64,000 nucleotides of DNA from Solimonas sp047605265 (GTDB lineage: Bacteria > Pseudomonadota > Gammaproteobacteria > Nevskiales > Nevskiaceae): assembly GCA_047605265.1 (NCBI GenBank), contig JASGFY010000003.1:1-64000 (forward strand). The letters are read 5' to 3'. The notes under the pieces were generated by a model, which ran no database searches, was not told where the DNA came from, and saw nothing but the letters and a program-made list of their open reading frames with translations. Shown piece by piece: positions 60,169-64,000 of this stretch. Each line of letters starts with the position of its first letter. Positions within the stretch are counted from its first letter, which is position 1. The position numbers were made by a program, and so were the translations under genes.

Positions 60169-61083
60169 TTACTTGATGTCGCTTTCAGTGCCGTGCCTGC
60201 TGTTGAGCGCTGGTCCGCGGCCCCAGTGCAATTTGTTGCGCAGGATATTGAAGTACGAGTACTGCCGAGGATGTACGAGGTTCAGGCGGAAGTCCGCTTC
60301 GCGGACCTCGAAGGACTCGCCGGCGTGCAGCGTTTCCGCGGTCTGGCCGTCGCAGGTGTACATCGCCACCGTGTTCGGCGCGCCGCGCAGGGTGATGCGC
60401 ACGGTCTGCCGGCTCGACACGACAATCGGGCGGTCGGACAGGGTGTGCGGACAGATCGGCACCAGCGTCAGCGCGTCGAGCCCCGGATGCACGACCGGGC
60501 CGCCGCCGGACAGGGCATAGGCCGTCGAGCCGGTCGGCGTGGCGACGATGAAGCCGTCGGCGCGGTGCTGCGAGATGAATTCGCCGTCGAGCCAGGTTTC
60601 GAACTCGAGCATGCGGATCGCCGCCTGGTTGCGGATGACGACGTCGTTCACGGCGAGCCGCGCCGGCAGCGCGCGCTTTTCCCGGAGCAGCCGCGTCGAC
60701 AGCAGCAGGCGCTGTTCGCGCACGTATTCGCCGGCGAACACGGCGCCCAGCGCCTCGCGCATCTCCGCCGGCGGTACGTCGACCATGAAGCCGAGGCGTC
60801 CCTGGTTGATGCCGAGCAGGGCGACGCCGGCCGGCGCCAGGTCGCGCGCCGCCGAGAGCAGCGTGCCGTCGCCGCCGACGACGATGACCAGATCGCAGCG
60901 TCCCATGTCCTTGCGCGGCAGGCGCTCGACGTCCGCCGGCAGCTCGTGGCCGTGCAGGCTCGCGTCCTCGACATAGATCTTCCGGCCGAGCGCGCGCAGC
61001 ACCTCGAGCAACTGCAGCAGCGTGCCGTCCGCCTGCGGATCGCGCCGCTTGCCGACGACACCGACGATCTTGAAATGATGCAT
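60169..61083 (-). CDS. nadK: NAD kinase
   Basis: A 304-residue ATP-NAD kinase that makes NADP. It has the GGDGT motif at residues 70-74 (VIVVGGDGTLLSAARDL), GINQGRLGFMVDV, NDVVIRNQAAIRM and GFIVATPTGSTAYALSGGGPVVHP. The start MHHFKIVGVVGKR at 61083 matches the family; a longer frame to 61206 adds unrelated residues. It is divergent from hrcA and leads into recN. Confidence 0.96.
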   Translation of the reverse strand: MHHFKIVGVVGKRRDPQADGTLLQLLEVLRALGRKIYVEDASLHGHELPADVERLPRKDMGRCDLVIVVGGDGTLLSAARDLAPAGVALLGINQGRLGFMVDVPPAEMREALGAVFAGEYVREQRLLLSTRLLREKRALPARLAVNDVVIRNQAAIRMLEFETWLDGEFISQHRADGFIVATPTGSTAYALSGGGPVVHPGLDALTLVPICPHTLSDRPIVVSSRQTVRITLRGAPNTVAMYTCDGQTAETLHAGESFEVREADFRLNLVHPRQYSYFNILRNKLHWGRGPALNSRHGTESDIK

Positions 61084-61162
61084 CCCGCGAAAATCCCCGA
61101 GCACTTCGCGGAAAGTTATCACGAATGCCCCCGAGCGCCTTCGCGAATCCCGGCTCAGCCTA

Positions 61163-61191
61163 TTGAAAAGACGCCGGAAAACCTGCACTTT
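61163..61191 (+). promoter_or_regulatory. candidate promoter of hrcA
   Basis: TTGAAA (61163-61168), a 17-base spacer, and CACTTT (61186-61191) six bases before ATG 61198. The -35 and spacing are good and the -10 is weak. The start point would fall at the initiation codon. No CIRCE inverted repeat is visible here. Confidence 0.4.
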
Positions 61192-61197
61192 TGCAAT

Positions 61198-62235
61198 ATG
61201 CCGCAAGCCTTAGACCCGCGCGCCGCCGAGCTGCTGAAGCTGCTCGTCGAGCGCTACATCCACGACGGCCAGCCGGTCGGCTCGCGCACGCTGTCGCGCA
61301 TGTTCAATCCGGGCCTGTCGAGCGCGACGATCCGCAACGTCATGGCCGATCTCGACGATCTTGGCTTCGTCGCCTCGCCGCACACCTCGGCTGGGCGCGT
61401 GCCGACGACGCGCGGCTATCGCTACTTCGTCGACGCGCTGCTGTCGCCGGAACCGCTGTCCGCCAACGAGCAGGATCTGATCGCCGAGGAGCTGCTGCCC
61501 GGCGACCGTTCGCCGGTCGATCTCGTGCAGGCGGCGTCGAACCTGCTGTCGCAGATGTCGAAGATGGCCGGCGTCGTCACCGTGCCACGGCGCAATTTCA
61601 CGGTGCTGCGGCGCATCGATTTTCTGCCGCTGTCCGGCAACCGCGTGCTGGCGATCCTCGTCGTCAACCGGCACGAGGTGCAGAACCGCATCATCAACAC
61701 CGAGCGCCCGTACGGCGCCGACGAGCTCGAGCGCTACGCCAACGTGCTGAATGAGCATTTCGCCGGGCGCGACCTCATCAGCCTGCGCCAGGCACTGGTC
61801 CAGGAGGCCGCGGAGGCGCAGGCGCACGTCAACCAGCTGCTGCGCGAGGCGGCGGCGATGGCCGAGCAGGCCCTGCGGCCGCAGGGCGGTGGCGATTACG
61901 TCGTCGCCGGGCGTCCGAACCTGATGGGCTTCCAGGAGCTCGCCGACGTGCAGCGCTTGCGCGGCCTGTTCGAGGCGCTCGACACCAAGCGCGATCTGCT
62001 GCACCTGTTCGACCAGTGCCTCGGCGCCGACCGCGTGCAACTGTTCATCGGCGACGAGTCCGGCTACCGCGTGCTCGACGAGTGCAGCGTCGTCACCGCG
62101 CCGTACTACGTCGACGGCAAGGTCGCCGGCATCCTCGGCGTCATCGGGCCGACGCGCATGGCCTATCACCGCATCATCCCGATCGTGCGCGAGACGGCGC
62201 GCCTGCTCACGGCGGGCTTGAACGGCGAGTCCTGA
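61198..62235 (+). CDS. hrcA: heat-inducible transcription repressor HrcA
   Basis: A 345-residue repressor. The N-terminal winged helix reads LDPRAAELLKLLVERYIHDGQPVGSRTLSRM, LSSATIRNVMADLDDLGFVASPHTSAGRVPTTRGYRYFVD. The GAF-like domain follows and ends with PTRMAYHRIIPIVRETARLL. HrcA represses groE and dnaK operons at CIRCE elements and needs GroEL for activity. It heads hrcA-grpE-dnaK, the order found in Xanthomonas and relatives and absent in E. coli. Confidence 0.96.
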   Translation: MPQALDPRAAELLKLLVERYIHDGQPVGSRTLSRMFNPGLSSATIRNVMADLDDLGFVASPHTSAGRVPTTRGYRYFVDALLSPEPLSANEQDLIAEELLPGDRSPVDLVQAASNLLSQMSKMAGVVTVPRRNFTVLRRIDFLPLSGNRVLAILVVNRHEVQNRIINTERPYGADELERYANVLNEHFAGRDLISLRQALVQEAAEAQAHVNQLLREAAAMAEQALRPQGGGDYVVAGRPNLMGFQELADVQRLRGLFEALDTKRDLLHLFDQCLGADRVQLFIGDESGYRVLDECSVVTAPYYVDGKVAGILGVIGPTRMAYHRIIPIVRETARLLTAGLNGES

Positions 62236-62393
62236 GCCTCCAGTAAACCGGCTGGCATGACGGCCGACGGGACGGCTGGCGCGGCCGCGATTGCCGCGGT
62301 TTCGCCACAGCGATCCGCTGGCTATCATGGCGCCCCCTCGCGGCCGGCCGGCCGCAGGGATTTTTTCCTCGCCATTCAAGACCGATTGCCCTT

Positions 62394-62951
62394 ATGACGG
62401 ATACGACCGAACAGACCGCGCAGGCGACATCGCCCGAGACTGCCGCCGGCGACACGCTCGAGACGCTGCGCGCCCAGCTCGCCGAGGCGGAGGCGCGCGC
62501 CGCCGCCGCCAAGGACGCGCAGCTGCGCGCCGCGGCCGACCTCGAGAACACGCGCCGCCGCCTCGAGCGCGACGCCTCGAACAATCTGAAGTTCGCGGCC
62601 GAGAAACTGCTCGGCGAGCTGCTCGCCGTCGCCGACAGCCTCGAGCTGGGCCTGAAGGCCGCCGAGGGCGTCGACGGCCCGCTGAAGGAGATGATCAGGG
62701 CGATGGCCGACGGCATGCAGCTGACCTACCGCCAGCTGATGAGCGTGCTCGAGAAGAACGGCGTCCGGCAGATCGATCCGGTCGGCCAGCCGTTCAATCC
62801 GGATTTCCACCAGGCGATGACCCTGGTGGCGAGCGCCGAGGTGCCGCCGAATCACGTGCTGGGCGTGATGCAGAAAGGCTACAGCCTGCATGAGCGCCTG
62901 TTGCGGCCGGCGATGGTGACCGTGGCGCGCGCGCCGGACGCCCAGGCCTGA
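62394..62951 (+). CDS. grpE: nucleotide exchange factor GrpE
   Basis: A 185-residue co-chaperone that releases ADP from DnaK. A disordered Thr/Ala-rich start leads into a long helix (LAEAEARAAAAKDAQLRAAADLENTRRRLERD) and the four-helix dimer region. The beta-wing head is NGVRQIDPVGQPFNPDFHQAMTLV with VMQKGYSLHERLLRPAMVTVA. It is separated from hrcA by 158 bases and lies upstream of dnaK. Confidence 0.96.
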   Translation: MTDTTEQTAQATSPETAAGDTLETLRAQLAEAEARAAAAKDAQLRAAADLENTRRRLERDASNNLKFAAEKLLGELLAVADSLELGLKAAEGVDGPLKEMIRAMADGMQLTYRQLMSVLEKNGVRQIDPVGQPFNPDFHQAMTLVASAEVPPNHVLGVMQKGYSLHERLLRPAMVTVARAPDAQA

Positions 62952-62992
62952 ACGGCGGGCTTTCCCGATTCTCCATGCGGCTTGCATGAAAA

Positions 62993-63024
62993 CCCCTTGA
63001 AACACCTCCTGGCGGCACTAGTTA
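62993..63024 (+). promoter_or_regulatory. candidate sigma-32 promoter of dnaK
   Basis: CCCCTTGAAA (62993-63002) matches the sigma-32 -35 consensus. Thirteen bases downstream, CACTAGTTA (63016-63024) loosely resembles the CCCCATnT -10. It lies in the grpE-dnaK spacer and would give dnaK an internal heat-shock start. Confidence 0.5.
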
Positions 63025-63059
63025 GCGTTCAGGACTGAATCCTTTCGGAAGACACAGAC

Positions 63060-64000
63060 ATGGCAAAGATCATCGGCATCGACCTCGGCACGACCAATAG
63101 CTGCGTCGCGATCCTCGACGGCAACAACACCAAGGTCATCGAAAACAGCGAAGGCGAGCGCACCACGCCGTCGATCGTCGCGTACACCGACGACGGCCAG
63201 ACGCTTGTCGGCCGCTCGGCCAAGCGCCAGGCGGTGACCAATCCTCACAACACCCTGTACGCGGTCAAGCGCCTGATCGGCCGCCGCTTCGAGGACGCCG
63301 AGGTGCAGAAGGCGATCAAGCACTCGCCGTTCAAGATCATCAAGGCCGACAACGGCGACGCCTGGGTGCAGGTCAAGGACAGGAAGCTGGCGCCGCAGCA
63401 GGTGTCGGCCGAAGTGCTGATCAAGATGAAGAAGACCGCCGAGGACTATCTCGGCGAGAAAGTCACCGAAGCGGTCATCACCGTGCCGGCGTACTTCAAC
63501 GACTCGCAGCGCCAGGCGACCAAGGACGCCGGCCGCATCGCGGGCCTCGAGGTCAAGCGCATCATCAACGAGCCGACCGCGGCGGCGCTGGCCTTCGGCC
63601 TCGACAAGGGTGGCAAGACGGATCAGAAGATCGCGGTCTACGATCTCGGCGGCGGCACGTTCGACATCTCGATCATCGAGATCGCCGACGTCGACGGCGA
63701 GAAGCAGTTCGAAGTGCTCGCCACCAACGGCGATACCTTCCTGGGCGGCGAAGACTTCGACCAGCGCGTGATCGAGTACATCGCGGCGGAGTTCCAGAAG
63801 GAGCAGGGCATCGATCTGCACAAGGATCCGCTCGCGCTGCAGCGTCTGAAGGAAGCGGCCGAGAAGGCCAAGATCGAGCTGTCGAGCTCGACGCAGACCG
63901 ACGTCAACCTGCCGTACATCACGGCCGACGCGACGGGCCCGAAGCACCTGAACATGAAGCTGACGCGCGCCAAGCTCGAAGCGCTGGTCGACGATCTGAT
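63060..64000 (+). CDS. dnaK: molecular chaperone DnaK, 3' end beyond the window
   Basis: The first 313 residues of Hsp70: MAKIIGIDLGTTNSCVAILDG (phosphate 1), VTEAVITVPAYFNDSQRQATKDAGRIAGLEVKRIINEPTAAALAFGLDK, IAVYDLGGGTFDISIIEI (phosphate 2) and TNGDTFLGGEDFDQRVI. All visible nucleotide-binding motifs are intact. It is the ATP-driven folding chaperone acting with GrpE and a DnaJ presumably encoded downstream. GGAAG precedes ATG 63060. The gene runs off the window. Confidence 0.97.
   Translation, partial: MAKIIGIDLGTTNSCVAILDGNNTKVIENSEGERTTPSIVAYTDDGQTLVGRSAKRQAVTNPHNTLYAVKRLIGRRFEDAEVQKAIKHSPFKIIKADNGDAWVQVKDRKLAPQQVSAEVLIKMKKTAEDYLGEKVTEAVITVPAYFNDSQRQATKDAGRIAGLEVKRIINEPTAAALAFGLDKGGKTDQKIAVYDLGGGTFDISIIEIADVDGEKQFEVLATNGDTFLGGEDFDQRVIEYIAAEFQKEQGIDLHKDPLALQRLKEAAEKAKIELSSSTQTDVNLPYITADATGPKHLNMKLTRAKLEALVDDL

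Noticed and set aside
61198..62393. CIRCE operator
   Set aside because: No inverted repeat matching the consensus was found upstream of hrcA or grpE.

Overview
The window is 64 kb of a high-GC chromosome, most likely from a gammaproteobacterium near the Nevskiales/Xanthomonadales (a Solimonas- or Nevskia-like organism). Three kinds of evidence point there. First, the gene orders ygfB-pepP-ubiH-ubiI-gcvTHP, lgt-thyA, dnaX-ybaB, smpB/ssrA, ratA-rnfH/bamE/fur/recN and nadK-hrcA-grpE-dnaK are gammaproteobacterial. Second, glycine decarboxylase is split into gcvPA and gcvPB, and an HrcA repressor is present. Third, the accessory genes (TonB receptor, organosulfur oxidation, steroid-type SDR and SnoaL genes) suit that group. 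No rRNA or tRNA gene is seen. The genus is an inference.

Layout. 1-7.1 kb: end of a membrane protein, a frameshifted DUF3106 gene, an S41 peptidase lipoprotein, an AraC regulator divergent from an aldo/keto reductase, bioA, and a lipoprotein intradiol dioxygenase. 7.1-7.4 kb: a REP-like hairpin and the decayed end of an IS481-type transposase. 7.7-21.6 kb: a peroxiredoxin-like gene, then an organosulfur catabolic island. The island has a TonB receptor, an SsuA-like binding protein, an NtaA/DszA-type flavin monooxygenase, a LysR regulator, ABC permease and ATPase, an SsuD-like monooxygenase, a class II aldolase, a 2-hydroxyacid dehydrogenase, a 3-mercaptopropionate-type thiol dioxygenase and a four-domain rhodanese. 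21.8-25.3 kb: argA and glutathione-dependent formaldehyde detoxification (fghA, adhC). 25.4-34.5 kb: ygfB, pepP, two ubiquinone hydroxylases, and the glycine cleavage operon behind a tandem glycine riboswitch. 34.6-39.3 kb: a small membrane protein, frameshifted dgkA, a PfkB kinase, rlmI, lgt and thyA. 39.3-40.2 kb: a scar with a glrR-type fragment, a five-copy 10-bp repeat and a possible small lipoprotein. 40.2-43.1 kb: a YeeE/YedE pair, the SRP RNA gene and a frameshifted phytase-like esterase. 43.2-48.8 kb: a tripartite RND efflux operon. 49-54.4 kb: dnaX, ybaB, then an SDR-SDR-SnoaL operon. 54.4-64 kb: tmRNA, smpB, an NSS transporter, ratA, rnfH, bamE, fur, recN, nadK, hrcA, grpE and the start of dnaK.

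The most interesting accessory system is the 8.7-21.6 kb island. Its parts form a plausible route from outer-membrane uptake through ABC import and FMNH2-dependent C-S cleavage to thiol oxidation and sulfane-sulfur handling, with a short aldolase/dehydrogenase branch for the carbon skeleton. Its substrate cannot be read from the sequence. A second recurring signal is a -10-like hexamer exactly six bases before the start codon of several housekeeping genes (argA, ygfB, lgt, smpB, the NSS transporter gene and perhaps hrcA), which predicts leaderless mRNAs. Four genes or remnants carry single-base frameshifts, so assembly indels should be excluded before calling them pseudogenes.
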